Shown here: piece after piece, positions 19,201 to 28,980 of the stretch | Layout of the letters: each line of letters starts with the position of its first letter | Position numbering within the stretch: the first letter of the stretch is position 1 | DNA from: Chara braunii | Taxonomy: Eukaryota > Streptophyta > Charophyceae > Charales > Characeae | Direction: 5' to 3' | Assembly: GCA_003427395.1 (NCBI GenBank) | Contig: BFEA01000979.1 | Location: 95,948 to 132,037 of the forward strand | Length of the DNA: 36,090 nt | Position numbers and translations under genes: made by a program | The notes under the pieces: generated by a model | The model's input: the letters and a program-made list of their open reading frames with translations, nothing else | Told to the model about the DNA's origin: nothing | Database searches by the model: none

Positions 19201-20000
19201 AAATTGAATTTGCCAATTTTTTTGGCAGTTTGAAGTCGTTTTTCACGGTTTCGGTGCACAATTTCCTTTCTCGCAGAACAGATCCTTTTTTTTTTTTTTT
19301 TTTAAGGCTAATTCTTTTAAGCCCAACCAATTCAATTACCTGTCTAATCTGGACAGGATGGCCTTCCAGGCCTTTTTATTATTATCATTATATATGATTA
19401 TTATAGTATTACGGGGCCAGGGAACCCTGTAGCAGCCACATCCCTTTTCCAATTCCCATGCCTCGTTTCTTTGTAGAAATGAAATTATCTGTTTGGTTTT
19501 AGGAGAGATTTTTACGAAGTTACGGGGAAAAGATTGAATGAGCAAGCCAACACCACGACGTTTAAGATTGGTAGCCGTCGCACTACGTTCCTGCTACCGG
19601 AGCGACCAGTTTCTGCCTGGTCGGTTGACATGATGTAGACTCTTAAGAGAGTCTGGAGCTTAGACTTGCATGATCTCAAAACTGGAAAGTTCAAACCTGG
19701 CGGTCCTCGCAATGAATGGTCAACCTGCGTTTGTTAGACGAACTTGACTGTATACGGTGTATAGTATGCTCGTGAAAATCACGGGGGTATTCGACCCCAA
19801 TCGCCTTTGTAAGGTCTATAAGCCAATTTTGCCTGCATCGTTCTTTGTGCCCCCTTCCTTCCATCTTCCCTGATTCCCCGTCCCCTCCGCCCCACCATAC
19901 ACTAATCCTGAACTAGTCCTCGCACTCGCTTTTCCTACGTGGCCGCACCATACAATTGCGGGCAATACAATAGTCGTGAATCATACATGCCTTGCAAGAT
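19201..20000. other. No gene recognised
   Basis: Includes a T-run (19286-19304), an AT-rich TTATTATTATCATTATATATG stretch near 19375, and a small stem CGTGAAAATCACG at 19771. Confidence 0.4.
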
Positions 20001-20043
20001 GGAAGGAAGGAAGGAAGGAGGGAAGGAAGGAAGGAAGGAAGGA
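20001..20043. repeat. (GGAA)n tetranucleotide repeat
   Basis: About ten GGAA units with one GGAG/GGGA interruption. Confidence 0.95.
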
Positions 20044-20920
20044 GACGAGAACGGAAGCTACTCTATAAGCTAAGGGAGGGGGCATCTTTGACAGGTCAGG
20101 TCGTGCATTCATTCATCCCACTTATACCACCACTACGTGGCAGGGTCTCCCCCTCGTCCCCACGCCAAGCAGTGAATGTCACTGGCCCGGATTTCCTGCA
20201 ATCTGCTAGACGGGCGCGAAACAGCACGGTACTCGATGTAGTTAGGGTCTGCAGGGCAGGTCTGGAGCTAGTGGTTGGTTGGTTGTTTAGCAGTTTAGGA
20301 AAGGCGAGTCTATTCTTCCGCCACCTGGTGCTTCGTGTGGTCGTTTCCTGCAGCCTCTGTAGCTCAGAGGTCGCAGGGGAACACAACACTCGTTGGCAGC
20401 ATTCACAGGGTTGCCCCTGAATCCCCTCCCAACTGTTCGTCTTCATCTTCGTTCTGTAGTGAAGAGGTTTACACGCACACACACACAACTCATATTCTGA
20501 AGACGTTTAAGAATTCTGAAAAAATGTTCATGATTAGTTTTAAGATTTTAATTTTAATTCCCTCTCCCCCCCCCTTTTTCCCCCCGCCCCTCTCTCCACC
20601 AGCCGACAAGCAACTACGTGGCTGAATGGTTTACGCCTGCAAATGTTTTATAATAAAAAAAAAAGGGCACGCAAATTCTGACTGCATTAGACAGGCACAA
20701 TGATAGTGGGGGCTTGACAACCCCCCACCTCCACCCCAATCCCCCAAGAAAAAGGGGTTGGAGGAGGAATTGGGGCCGGGTTTGATTCGGTGGGCAGGCG
20801 ACTGGGAATATGGCAGCCCATCACTTTTTTTCTATAGGGCCATAAGTAAGTTGGAAACAATGGCTATGCTCATTGACGGCCTGGCTGGGTCAAGTTTGCA
20901 GCGATGCGAAGCAGACGGTT
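20044..20920. other. No gene recognised
   Basis: Contains a short CA run (20471-20485), a C-rich run (20563-20590) and an A-run (20654-20665). Open frames lack domains. Confidence 0.4.
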
Positions 20921-21152
20921 GCCCGCCACCCCTTTCTTTCCTCGTCCATCCTCCTTTCCCCGAGACCCGGGTGGAGGTTTCCTCCTGAGCAGGGCCCACG
21001 CCAAGTAGGAGGNGGGTCGTACTAGGTGCTACGGCTGCCCGCCACCCCTTTCCTTCCTCGTCCATCCTCCTTTCCCCGAGACCCGGGTGGAGGTTTCCTC
21101 CTGAGCAGGGCCCACGCCAAGTAGGAGGGTGGTCGTACTAGGTGCTACGTCC
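20921..21152. repeat. 116-bp tandem duplication with an N
   Basis: GCCCGCCACCCCTTTC... starts at 20921 and again at 21037, and both copies end near ACTAGGTGCTACG. The copies are almost identical. An N at 21013, in the first copy, falls where the second reads T, so copy number may be collapsed or uncertain. Confidence 0.85.
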
Positions 21153-22774
21153 AGATGAGATTCCAGGCGTGACATCCAGGTAGACCATGAGTCGCTTCCC
21201 AGCGGTGATCGGGTGTGTGCCCTGACATGTAGTATAGGCCCTCGACGTCCCATTTCGCAGATGAGCAGCGATGTGGCTTCTGACCTGGAACTTGCTTTTA
21301 GCAATCAGACGCAAAGGCCAGGAGCTGCTTTTTCTCAGAGAGTCGAAAGGTTTGTCTGTGATTCCATCTTAATCTTTCCTGTTCCTTGTCTCTTACCAAG
21401 GGCCTTTGGGCTCCTGAGCTATTGGGCTTTTGGGCTATTGGGCTTTTTGGGCAATTTTTTTTTTTTTTTTAATGTTCTCGACGAAGAAAACTTTGGCGGT
21501 TTGGGCTTGGGGCTTGGGGCTGTTCATGTCCAGGCAGGCAGGCACACTCTCATAATGAGGTGGGTGGGTGGGTGGGTGGCTAGCACACCTGGATGGAGAA
21601 CCCTGGTAGTGCAGGGTAGGGTGTTCGGTGCCTAGCGATTTCTTTTGAAAGCGGGCGAGGGCCTCAGGCAGTTTCTAAGTGCGTATGGCGATAAAGCATG
21701 TCTGCTTGATCGGAGTGTATCGCGGCATGCGCTCCAGTTACAAAATGGGCTTGGTTGGGGCTGGGTGTGCAGTGCACGTGTGCGTCAAGGCCTACCGGTC
21801 GGTAGTGGTGGAAGGGTAGGGTTGTTGTGTTGGTCCCTTGGGATTTCATGAAGGCTAGTAGTAGTCTTCCTTATGGCGCTTTCAAGAACATGTGGGCGAT
21901 GATGCTGCTTCACGGCATATCTGTCATTTTTGCCCATCGTGATCGACGAGTGTCCACAGGCTCACAACTGAATTACTGGTCCGCGAAGAACAACGAAACA
22001 AAAAAAAAAGAGTGCGTGCGACAACGGATGCCTGAGGCCTCGTAGTCTGGGGCGGCCCTGCATATGTGGAACCAACCGGAAAAACGAGTTCACAGGTCGG
22101 GGCAGCAGCCCTGCGTATGTTGTTTGGCGGTTGAAGAATGAGAATGAAGATCGGAATGCCAAACTCTGCTCGTCGCTAACTCGGTCCATTGCTCCGCGCA
22201 TGTGCCGTCTATGCGCGCAATCAGAGCTGTTTTGTGCGCTCGACTGATTCTTTTGCGCGTTCTGCGATCGCGTTTACAGTGGTCATGATCCCACTGAGGG
22301 CCCTTTAGGCTTGCGCCTGTTGTTGATTTTTTAATCTATTGATGATGATCGTTCGAGACCGGGATCGGCAAGTTGGCAGCTTTTGTTGTCGGTCGTTGAT
22401 TGTCGCCCATTCATCGTGTATGGACGTTTTTGTACCTTCTTCCCCTTCCCCCCCCCCCCTTCCTCTCTGTTTTTTTTGTGTATTTTATTTGCATTATCGT
22501 CCAGCTTCTTTCTGGGGCAACCATGGAAGTTGGAAAATGACCTTGAAATTCTTGAATGCTTGAACAACACAGTCGATTATGGGTGGGCTATGGTGCAGCG
22601 ACCTCTGTTCATGTCCCCTTCCTCTTTGCCCGGTTTTCCGTTTCTGCCCCTCTTTTTGTGAATGAGAACTTGCAAAGTAATATTATTTTCTGATTCCTGA
22701 AGCATGTGTTGGAAATTCAAAGTTCAAACATTCCAAGCCAAGCCCAAGGGACTTTTCGTCTGGGGCAGGCAGGG
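21153..22774. other. No gene recognised
   Basis: Contains a T-run (21456-21470), a GGTG repeat (21559-21579), and two similar pieces GGGGCGGCCCTGCATATGT (22050) and GGGGCAGCAGCCCTGCGTAT (22097). Open frames show no domains. Confidence 0.4.
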
Positions 22775-22928
22775 TTCCACTAGCAAAGACGATTTGGATT
22801 AAGCTCCTGAATCTGGATGTGTTATAAGCAGAGGTGCAGAAAAGCAGTTCAATCTTGGTTTTCTGCGCCTTTCCACAAGCACGTCCAGATTCAGGCATTC
22901 CGTCCAAAAACCTCTTTGCCAGTGGGAG
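22775..22928. repeat. Imperfect 70-bp inverted repeat (foldback)
   Basis: The left arm (22775-22844) and right arm (22858-22928) are reverse complements with scattered mismatches and a loop of about 13 bases. Anchors include CCTGAATCTGGA (22806-22817) against TCCAGATTCAGG (22884-22895), GTGCAGAAAA against TTTTCTGCGC, and CCACTAGCAAAG against CTTTGCCAGTGG. RNA from either strand would fold into one long hairpin. It could be a small MITE-type element or a microRNA-precursor-like locus; no target-site duplication was established. Confidence 0.75.
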
Positions 22929-23366
22929 CTCGCTGGAGAGAGGAGAGTGGGAGGGTAGGGTAGGCTATTAATCGATCCTCTTTTTCTTTGTGGGTGTAGT
23001 GTAGATGGATCAGATGATGTTGAATGATTTCCCAAAATTGCTTTTCGATGTAATTTTCACTGTACTCCCCCTTCACCTCCATCACCTTCACCTCCATCAC
23101 ACTGAACAAAGACAGCCAATTGGAGCAAAGCAAACTGGCACACCTGCATTTATCTCTTGCCGTTTTTTTCTGTTTTAATCTCTTGCCTTAGTCTTGCTTT
23201 GTGTTAAGCAGAGTATTTTAGTTATAACATAGGAATTGAAGTAATCTTCCCTGCCGTTTCATAGTGATATGATTATGTGGGGCTGGGGACTTCTAAACAT
23301 CCAACCAGCTTGTGGGACTGTGCAAGGTTCCGCCTGCTTGTTCACTGATTCATGAACAGAGCCTTT

Positions 23367-23368
<2 letters not shown>
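22929..23368. other. No gene recognised
   Basis: Holds a short direct repeat of the CACCTCCATCAC type at about 23075-23102. No domain or splice pattern is seen. Confidence 0.4.

Positions 23369-23423
<55 letters not shown>
23369..23423. repeat. (GA)n microsatellite
   Basis: 55-base uninterrupted GA repeat. Confidence 0.95.
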
Positions 23424-23425
<2 letters not shown>

Positions 23426-23929
23426 TCAACATCTTTATTGCCCTATTGCCTGGTGAGGACGGTAGCTCAGCACGGCAGCTGAAAAGCAACAGTACCAACC
23501 AACAACTACCTGGCATCAGAATAGGAGCAGCGGCAGAATCACAACAAACAACACGACTGCAAAAAATAGCAATGACAAACCATAAGAGGCAGTATAGTAC
23601 AATGACAGCAACATTACCAGAAGAAGCTGTTACAGGCAACAGCTGCAGTGTCGCACAGCACGAGAACAGCAGGGCAGCTGCAGCATAGGAGCGTAGGAGC
23701 ACCGCAGCAGTACCAACAACTGGATGGCACAAGGATAGGGCTAGCAGCAGCGTCGCACAATTTGAAGGCAGCGTAGTAGTACAATGACAGCAACGTCGTC
23801 AGATGCTGTCAGATCTGACACAGCAGAATCACAGCAGCATTAACACAGTGCGTACAGCCTCCTGTCCGATGTCCTAGACTGTCCCCAACACCTCACCACC
23901 TCTTATAGGAAAAGAAAGAGAAAAAGAAA
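23424..23929. repeat. CAG/ACA-rich degenerate low-complexity region
   Basis: Repeated AGCAGCGGCAGAATCAC, CAACAACTACCTGGCATCAG / CAACAACTGGATGGCACAAG, and AGTACAATGACAGCAAC words (23596 and 23779). It looks like an eroded tandem array of units with a period of about 180. No gene. Confidence 0.5.
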
Positions 23930-24262
23930 CCCACATGGGTTTCTACCTGCGTGCCATGTGGGTAGAAACCCGCGCGTGGGTTTCTACGAATGTGCCCACA
24001 TGGGTTTGTACCCACACGGGTTCTATCGGCAACAAAGCATGGCAGATGCAGAGTAGTAGTTTGGAACAAAGGCGCACATCAGTGGTACAACCATGCGGAT
24101 TTCTACCCACATGGGTTTCTACGAATGTGCCCACATGGGTTTCTACCCATGTGGGTTTCTACACATGTGGGTTTCTGCACACACGGGTTCTACCGGCAAC
24201 AAAGCATGGCAGCTGCAGAATAGTAGTGTGGCAACAAAGGTGCACATCAGTCGTACAACCAT
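23930..24262. repeat. Palindromic CCCACATGGG array in a larger duplication
   Basis: CCCACATGGG and its reverse complement CCCATGTGGG alternate, joined by TTTCTA. A perfect hairpin is at 24130-24139 / 24146-24155 with a 6-base loop. A larger direct repeat runs from TTTCTACGAATGTGCCCACA (23981, 24116) to GTACAACCAT (24085, 24253). Both copies contain GGCAACAAAGCATGGCAG. The second copy is about 33 bases longer because of extra CATGTGGGTTTCT units. Confidence 0.85.
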
Positions 24263-24817
24263 AGCAGCAACATTACACGGCCAATATCATCGTAGGAGAT
24301 TCGTAGCACCAATAATACCACAGCAGGAGCAGCGTCACGGCAGAAACATTACACGGTAGCGACAGCGCAACATGACCAACAGCAGAGGTATAATGGGATA
24401 GCACCACCACCACCACCAGCCGTGTTTGGTCCTCCCTTTTTCTTTTTCGTTTTTTTTTCCATGACCTGGACCCTTGGCAATGACCGGGGACTGCGGTCAC
24501 CGGTTAAGGGGATTTGACATGCATCCAGTCTTTTTAAAAGATTTCATGCCTCTTTGTGTGTTTGCATCCTTGGCATCCAGCCTGCATGCCTATCTGCCCC
24601 TACTCCACATGCCAGCAGCAGGGGACTGACTGCAACAGCAGTATAGACTTAGGGTAGTGGCGGCACACACCAGTAATTGCCAACAATGTAGCCACAAAGT
24701 CTGAACTGTTGCCGAGCATGAAGAATGACCTTCCCGCCCTCTCTCCGTCAATTTGAAGCTGATCGTCTGATCCGATGTCTACTTATGAAAGCGGTCCTGT
24801 GCTTCTGTTTCTCTTTT
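24263..24817. other. No gene recognised
   Basis: Two AACATTACACGG words (24270, 24345) link it to the preceding array. A CAC-type triplet run lies at 24402-24418 and a T-rich tract at 24430-24460. Confidence 0.4.
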
Positions 24818-24975
24818 TCACTTTTTTTTTTTTATGTTTCTTTTCTTCTTTTCAGATAAGATGAGATCGGCACGTCTATGGCCTACTGGTAGGATCCGTC
24901 CATTGCAGCATTCGGATTCGAACTGCCACCCTTGGTCTCAAGACCAAGCATTGTAACCACAGCAGCCATGACACG
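24818..24975 (-). mobile_element. tRNA-like SINE candidate
   Basis: On the minus strand the head carries an A-box-like TGGCTGCTGTGGTTAC (plus 24953-24968), a paired CTTGG..CCAAG arm, and a B-box-like AGTTCGAATCC (plus 24914-24924). The boxes are 44 bases apart, as in tRNA genes. The T stem does not pair, so it is not a working tRNA. A unique body follows, then an A-rich tail (plus 24818-24857 is T-rich). This tRNA head, body and A-rich tail layout is that of a SINE moved by LINE machinery. No target duplication was confirmed. Confidence 0.5.
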
Positions 24976-25238
24976 GTCTTCAACGAAGGTGCAATTTTTT
25001 TTTTTTTTAAATCCGAACAGCCAGAAAAAAAAAAAAAAACAAAGGTCTTGTGGTTCCAGAAGCTACTCCTTTTTTTCACTCCTCTCATGTATACTCTTTT
25101 TCCACTCCCTTCATGCGTACTCTCCTAGGTGCCCGACTATCTATCGCATGGGTGCAGAAGGTACGGAGTCCTAGGTTGGTGTTGCATGCACCCATCCCAT
25201 TGATCAACTGTTTCAGTTGGAATACTGCAAAACATCTT
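24976..25238. other. No gene recognised
   Basis: Contains a T-run (24995-25008) and an A-run (25025-25039) that could be retroposon tails in opposite orientations, plus two similar TACTC(T)..CACTCC(C)TTCATG words. Confidence 0.4.
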
Positions 25239-25312
25239 GCCCTCCTTTGGGGACATCTGTTAGAATGGGAGGAACAATGTAGAGAGAAGATTGATTAGCA
25301 TGGCCCCCTCTG
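25239..25312 (+). pseudogene. U6 snRNA-like fragment 4
   Basis: GCCCTCCTTTGGGGACATCT resembles the U6 5' stem-loop with its CTTCGG-type loop. AGGAACAATGTAGAGAGAAG and then GATTAGCATGGCCCC match the core of U6, with a 3-base GAT duplication before GATTAGC. The match ends after GCATGGCCCCCTCTG, so the 3' third is missing. Unlike the cluster at 1.6-2.1 kb, this copy keeps the 5' part. It is a pseudogene or U6-derived repeat. Confidence 0.65.
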
Positions 25313-26378
25313 TCGGAAACGGTGTTCAGCCAGCCAGCCCATGCTGGCCGATAGCTGCTCAGGGGACTGGAGATATAAATGGCTGTTGCTCGATGGCACT
25401 GATGATCACGAGTTGTCACACTCCTGAGCATCACGGAGAATCTGATGAATGGATCTCCTCTTTTGGGGCCAGTATGTTTTTCAAAAGCGGCCACTGTGAA
25501 CGCTTGAGGATACACACAGGGGGTGCTCCATCCAACACTTGCAAGTTGTGTTCCCGGGCTCCATACGACACCTGTAGGCGGGCCCCACTAGCAAGTGGTT
25601 GAGTTAGCGGGACAGGTGTGAGAGTGGTGTGGGCCAGCTGAAATGAGAAGGACAAAGAGAAAAACTTAACTTAGCTGCTCTGAAGCAGAGACTGTTCGGT
25701 GGAGCTTAGCGTCGTTTATCCTTGCTCCTGAACGTGCTGGGAGTACGCCGGCTTATGACGTTTTTGTGTTCCAAGTACAAAGTCAGGGGAGAGCGATTCC
25801 CAGCCATAGCGCGCATTCCATGCAGTACATTCTGAGACATTCGTCTAGATTTGACAATCTGTGTTTGCCTTTCATCGTGTGCATATCGTCCGACACGTTG
25901 AAAACGGGCTCACCTACTCGTCATAATGATTTTGGGGTTGGAAGAAGAGGCCACAGCCTAGGAGGGTTTGTTGGCTCCTAGCAGTCTCTTACGACTTTAA
26001 GGGCTAACTTCCGTAGAGTGACAATTCACGAGTTATAATTGCACTAAGGGGCAAGGTACAGTTTGCAATTGCACTTCGGGCACCGTAGTACCTGGCCAGA
26101 AAGCTGGGTTGTATGCAGTATAACTCGTTTTTGTGACTGCCGCGTGGTTTCCCCTGTTACAAATTACGGTTAAATACCGAAATAAAAAAGAATGACCAAA
26201 AAATCCAAGGCCGTGTTGTCTTGGTTGGGGGGGGGGGGGAGCGGTTGGTGCCGGCCGAGTCCCTGGCAGCCCCAGCTCAAAATCCCCCCCAAAAAAAGAA
26301 GAAACAAACAAAAAAAAAACATGATTAGGAAGAAAATTGACCTGGAAAGCATAAATATTCCAGACTGGGACGCACATG
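25313..26378. other. No gene recognised
   Basis: Includes a G-run (26227-26239) and A-rich tracts (26290-26320). Open frames have no domain. GCAATTGCACTTCGGGCACCG near 26080 has no assigned function. Confidence 0.4.
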
Positions 26379-26890
26379 GGACCTCAGTTGGTCAGAGATC
26401 TGGTTGCAATGGGGAGGTTGAGGGTTTGATTCTCTTGGCCTTCAGCCTCTCTAGCACACGAATAGGTGTGTTGCTTGTAGGGGGGCGGGTTGTCTCAGCG
26501 GGGTGGGTGTGGAGCACCATTCGGTAGAAGCATATAATCATTGAGGGCAGCAATCTCCTTGGTGGGAGAGAGTGCAGAGTAGGGGAACGATCTACCCTGA
26601 ATCCTGCGGAGGCGAGTGGGATTGCGGGGTCTGCACCCATACCAAGGCTGGAGGATGTGGGGCCATGCCATGAGGGTGGCAGGGTAGTAGTCGGCCGAGA
26701 GGTACCATGATTTTGCAAGGGCATCATCATGGAGGCGGCGATGCCCTCAGGAGGGGGAGGGAGTGCAGCGTAGGGGCGTGGTCTACCCTAAACCACCAGG
26801 AGGTGCGTAGGGTTTGCGGGGTTCGACACCTGTGTGGGGGGTGGTTACCCCTGCCGTGTAGGTGGCAGGGTAGTTCTACGGGGTTAGGCA
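26379..26890 (+). repeat. tRNA-like SINE candidate with tandem body units
   Basis: The head has an A-box-like GGACCTCAGTTGGTCAGAG (26379-26397) and a B-box-like GGTTTGATTCTC (26423-26434), 44 bases apart as in tRNAs. Downstream, a unit beginning GGGAGAGAGTGCAGAGTAGG (about 26570) recurs as GGGAGGGAGTGCAGCGTAGG (about 26755). Both versions continue into GATCTACCCT/GTCTACCCTAAA, a GGATTGCGGGG/GTTTGCGGGG stretch and GGTGGCAGGGTAG. The second unit has its own B-box-like GGGTTCGACACC. This suggests a multimeric SINE or a tRNA-related tandem repeat. Confidence 0.5.
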
Positions 26891-27398
26891 GCAGAATAGG
26901 CAACCAATTGCGTAGCATGGAACATATGGTATGACAAACGTACACAGACTCACAGCAGAGATGCAGACTCACACATTACAAAGGCTGGGTGTGGCATACT
27001 GCGCAGCCACACGGGCCTGCAGGGCCCGACTTGCGTTCTCAGCCTAAAAGCCTGAAAACAAGGGCCTACAGGCCCTATGTGGTTTCAGCCTAAAAGCCTG
27101 AAAACAAGGGCCTACAGGCCCTGTGTCGTTTCAGCCTAGAAGCCCGAAAAGAAGGGCCTACAGGCCCTGTGTCGTTTCAGCCTGAAAGGGCCCTCCAGGC
27201 CACGAGTCTTTTCAGCCTGAAACGGAGGGCCATTTTCAGGCCCTCATAAGATCGACCTGCCCTGAAACTTAGGCACCAGAGCAGGGTTTTAGCACAGGCC
27301 ATTTTCGGCCTGTTTTGAAGACAACCTTTGTTTGAACTTCAACGCCAGGGTCTGGCACGTTTTGGCATTGGCAAGAGCAGCCTCCTGGACGGGCCAGC

Positions 27399-27408
27399 AC
27401 TATATAAG
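27399..27408 (+). promoter_or_regulatory. TATA box of the element B LTR
   Basis: ACTATATAAGACTGG sits after the shared TTGGCAAGAGCAGCCTCCTGGAC. The other family copy goes straight from that segment to GCCCGCCCTGCA, having lost the TATA box. Core-promoter function is inferred. Confidence 0.55.
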
Positions 27409-27711
27409 ACTGGCCTGCCCTGCAGGCTGCAGGTAGTGACGAGGTAGTTCATAGGGACTTCCCAGGCACTTCACGTGCAGGAGGCAGGAGGCAGTCTTCA
27501 GGATTCGGCAGCAGCACTCTGGAGGAGCACTGCAGTAGTAGTAATAGCGTTGGCAGTAGTCTTCAGCGCTGGGCGCTATTAGGAGCTAGGGTAGCGTTGG
27601 AGAGAGAGAGATGGTTGGCGGAGGCCAGGGAGACTTACCTGTGACGCCATAGCTCCAGCTTCGTCTTCGATGTACCTGCAACAAGGCGCCACCTTCACAG
27701 GTTAGTACCGG

Positions 27712-27715
<4 letters not shown>

Positions 27716-27783
<68 letters not shown>
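27716..27783. repeat. (GA)n inside the element B LTR
   Basis: 68-base GA tract. The corresponding site in the nested LTR is only about ten bases long. Confidence 0.95.
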
Positions 27784-27788
<5 letters not shown>

Positions 27789-28228
27789 CTTCCTCTTCTA
27801 AGTCCACCGTCTCTCCCTCACCCTCTCGCTACCTAACTTCTCAGTATCTGCAGACTGCGCGAGAGAGAGAGAGACTTTGGGACTTGACAACATTTGGATC
27901 CAGACTTCACATTGGGATTGAGACATTGGACGAGGGATTATTTGGGACCTGTCCCGGAAAGACTTGGTGTTGACAACATTTCTATCTTCCCCTCTTCTTC
28001 GTCTAACCCCCCTCTTCTTCGTCTGTGTATGGTTGGGGACTGGCGCATTCTTCCTGTGTGAGCGCCAGGCCCCTTCACACCATGGAATGATGATGATGTC
28101 TGTTTGGTCTGGATTGCAACATTGATTGTTCGGATCATTGGTATATTGGCCTTCCGCTGCGCTATCCTATACTACGTGAGAGAGGTCGGTTCTTGTTCTG
28201 GTCTGCACCGTTACGGTATGCGACAGTT

Positions 28229-28240
28229 TGGTATTGGAGC
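28229..28240 (+). other. PBS-like site of element B
   Basis: TGGTATTGGAGC differs from the tRNA-iMet PBS TGGTATCAGAGC at two positions and lies three bases after the LTR end. It supports the LTR boundary and the plus orientation. Confidence 0.65.
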
Positions 28241-28980
28241 GGACCTCTCAATCAGAGGATCCACCCAATCAAGTAGCCAGCTTCCTTGATCTACTGATTG
28301 TTGATTGATTGATTGATTGATTGATTATTAGTAAATCAAGTAGGACTTCATCAAATCTCTGCGAAATCGCCGAAATGTTTTTTTCTCGCAACAAATATCT
28401 GAAAAAATCTGAGAGTAACATTTTGTTTTATCTGAAAATTTATGATATTAGCATTCGTTCTAAATAGCCGAAAAATTCTGATGTTAGCATTTTGTTTTCT
28501 AGGCATATTAGGATAACGATAGAGGTTGTCATATTCTCAGAAACTGGATTTAGTCTTTTCTGAAAATCGAATCTCTATTTTATTTCGCACAATTTTTTTT
28601 TCAAAATCGCAATTTTTTTGAAAAGCCGAAATTTTGGCGAAGCCTTGCCTAGATCTTACTCATAGCACTCCTCCGTAAATGCCTCGCTGATATCAAATCG
28701 ACAGATTTTCAAAAAAAAAAAAAAAAAAGGGAGATGAGTCTTTATTTTATTTATTTTTTTTAGTCCGTTGATTAGGACCGGGAGGAAAGTATAGTTTGGT
28801 TACCTACCTGCCTTTTCCCTACCACCCAACCCTTTGCCTGCATTCTCGGTTTGGTAAGTGCCACGTCAGCAGTGCCACGTCATCAGCAGGGCCACGTCAG
28901 CAGTGCCACGTCGACAGCAGTGCCAAGTCAGCAACAGTGCCATGTCAGCACCAGTGCCATGTTAGCAGTGCCCTGCCACC
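28241..28980. other. Leader of element B
   Basis: Non-coding. It holds a TTGA/GATT tetranucleotide run (28300-28327), AT-rich sequence with repeated GAAAAATCTGA-type words, an A-run (28711-28727) and then a CCACGTCA array (28861-28964) directly before the gag start. Confidence 0.55.
28861..28964 (+). promoter_or_regulatory. CCACGTCA repeat array in front of gag
   Basis: Seven copies of CCACGTCA or one/two-base variants start at 28861, 28875, 28892, 28906, 28923, 28940 and 28957, spaced 14 or 17 bases. The first three are perfect and later ones drift to CCAAGTCA, CCATGTCA and CCATGTTA. The reverse complement TGACGTGG is a known plant bZIP-type binding core. The array ends 17 bases before the gag ATG, so it may act in DNA or in the mRNA leader; function is inferred. 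Confidence 0.6.

Larger units (their letters stand above)
26990..28225 (+). repeat. Left LTR of element B
   Basis: Begins TGTGGCATACTGCGC and ends GCGACA, just before a PBS-like site. It matches 4768-5976 throughout. The U3 part has three 46-bp-spaced copies of GGGCCTACAGGCCC (27062, 27108, 27154) and a fourth decayed one. A TATA box (CTATATAAG) is near 27400. It carries a GA tract at 27716-27783 and the CTGGCGC/GCGCCAG stem at 28040-28068. Confidence 0.8.

Noticed and set aside
23259-23732. Minus-strand 157-codon Cys/Leu-rich frame
   Set aside because: Driven by the (GA)n tract and CAG-type low complexity; no start context or domain support.
23930-24262. Possible CRISPR array
   Set aside because: The units are palindromic and adjacent with no unique spacers, and the genome is eukaryotic; this is a tandem repeat.
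24914-24975. Functional tRNA gene on the minus strand
   Set aside because: The boxes are well spaced, but the T stem does not pair and the anticodon loop is the wrong size; kept only as a SINE candidate.
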